From: Undaria pinnatifida
Taxonomy: Eukaryota > Sar > Phaeophyceae > Laminariales > Alariaceae
Reading direction: 5' to 3'
Assembly: GCA_012845835.1 (NCBI GenBank)
Contig: JABAKD010000007.1
Location: 13,642,011-13,706,010, forward strand
Length of the DNA stretch: 64,000 bases
Made by a program: the position numbers and the translations under genes. A model generated the notes under the pieces. That model searched no databases and was not told the origin of the DNA. It saw only the letters and a list, made by a program, of their open reading frames with translations. Within the stretch, counting starts at the first letter, position 1, and every line of letters starts with the position of its first letter. Shown here piece after piece: positions 63,180 to 64,000 of this stretch.

Positions 63180-63535
63180 TTTTTTGTGGTCTCGATCTTT
63201 TGCTATGCTCTTGGTGTTGTGTTTTGGGCTACTGCTTTAATGACTTTCGGTGTTTGTGGGATGCTGGTCTAGTGTGGTCTGCCGATGTAGTATGTTGATT
63301 TACGGATCACTGGTTTTCTAATTTACTGCTTTACTGTTTTTGTCTACTCATACCTTGTGTCTTCAAATATTGGCGGCGCGGTAATCTACAGCAGCAGATA
63401 TTTTGGCGAACTTGACGGCGCGTATGTTTTGCTCGCAACAATGATGCTGTTTCGACGGTTTTCTATACCTAACGCACGCATAATCAGGGGATAGAGAAGG
63501 CGCATCCCCGGGGTCCTCAGGCTTTCAGCTATTGG
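63180..63535. other. Stretch without a recognised gene
   Basis: AT-rich, short frames only. Confidence 0.4.
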
Positions 63536-63539
63536 AGGA

Positions 63540-63890
63540 TAAATTGGGAGTTGCTAAGGCGTTTTTGTGGCGGGCGAGGCGGAGGGCTGGCGAGCGCGAG
63601 GTGGTGGTGGAAAAGGAGGAGAAGGAGGACACAAAGCAGGGCAGTCGATGGTGAGCTGTTAGGCGGAGTACTAACCTGGCGTGACATACTTGATATTGGG
63701 TAAGGGATAAGTAGGGGATACATTGGGCGATGCAAGCAATTGTTATTGGTGTGGTTGGGGTGATGTATTGGGGTTGCTGAGGCGTGCTTGTGGCTGGTGG
63801 GGGCGAGGGTTGGCGAGCAGGAGTAGACGGAGGAGAAGGAGGAGGAAAAGGAGGACGCAGACTAGGGCAGTAGATAGTGAGCTTGATTGT
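63540..63890 (+). repeat. Direct duplication, about 225 bp apart
   Basis: GTTGCTAAGGCGTTTTTGTG, GCTGGCGAGCGCGAGG, GAGGAGAAGGAGGACACA and GGGCAGTCGATGGTGAGCT recur as GTTGCTGAGGCGTGCTTGTG, GTTGGCGAGCAGGAG, AGGAAAAGGAGGACGCA and GGGCAGTAGATAGTGAGCT. Confidence 0.75.
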
Positions 63891-64000
63891 GTTCAGGGTT
63901 ACAAGGCATATCATTTCTTCTTTTTGGTCTCTTCTATTGTCTGTTCTTTTTTCTTTCTCTTTCTCCCTCCCTGGACTTGACTCTGATCCGGGCGCACTTA

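Overview
This is a repeat-rich nuclear window from a eukaryote with many introns, most likely a brown alga (Ectocarpus or a relative). The main reason is one large minus-strand gene made of small leucine-rich-repeat (LRR) exons of 72-90 nt, all cut in phase 1. Brown algae are known for LRR genes built from such one-repeat exon cassettes. There are no bacterial-style operons, no tRNA or rRNA genes and no CRISPR array. The species assignment is inference.

Region 1 (about 1.7-23.8 kb, minus strand): an LRR receptor-like gene. From N to C it has an N-capping exon (23612-about 23805), eight LRR exons (17116-17190, 15654-15725, 13745-13816, 12473-12544, 11190-11264, 8736-8807, 6886-6966, 6100-6189), a 2459-nt exon with a Pro/Thr-rich stalk, one transmembrane helix and a long low-complexity cytoplasmic region (3199-5657), and a further cytoplasmic exon (1687-1821). 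Every LRR junction is phase 1. Seven of the LRR exons have GT donors and the last appears to use a GC donor. Two decayed LRR exons sit at 12.6-12.9 kb and decayed copies of the last exon at 1.25-1.57 kb, so the gene records exon gain and loss. Its 5' end (signal peptide) and 3' end were not found. The introns hold a GACCC pentanucleotide satellite, a degenerate 17-bp satellite of several kb, hexanucleotide arrays, MITEs and a retroposon. The first 775 bases are the 3' end of a dead LINE.

Region 2 (about 23.9-51 kb): no convincing host gene. It holds tRNA-headed SINEs of two subfamilies, three MITE families, long inverted repeats, minisatellites and a widely dispersed motif of about 60 bp. Two SINE insertions can be read against empty-site copies in the same window. 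One of these is a three-layer nest at 38.8-39.7 kb.

Region 3 (51890-59710): a structurally complete but dead Ty3/gypsy LTR retrotransposon on the minus strand (LTRs about 355 bp, primer binding site, polypurine tract, protease, RT, RNase H and integrase remnants). It is inserted in a 27-bp minisatellite that resumes on the far side.

Region 4 (60-64 kb): a 1575-bp terminal-inverted-repeat element (61298-62872) with a perfect 6-bp target duplication, two internal repeat clusters and a Cys/Trp-rich reading frame. It lies between two copies of a hydrophobic exon-like sequence.

Coordinates of dispersed repeats are by eye and may be off by several bases at the ends.
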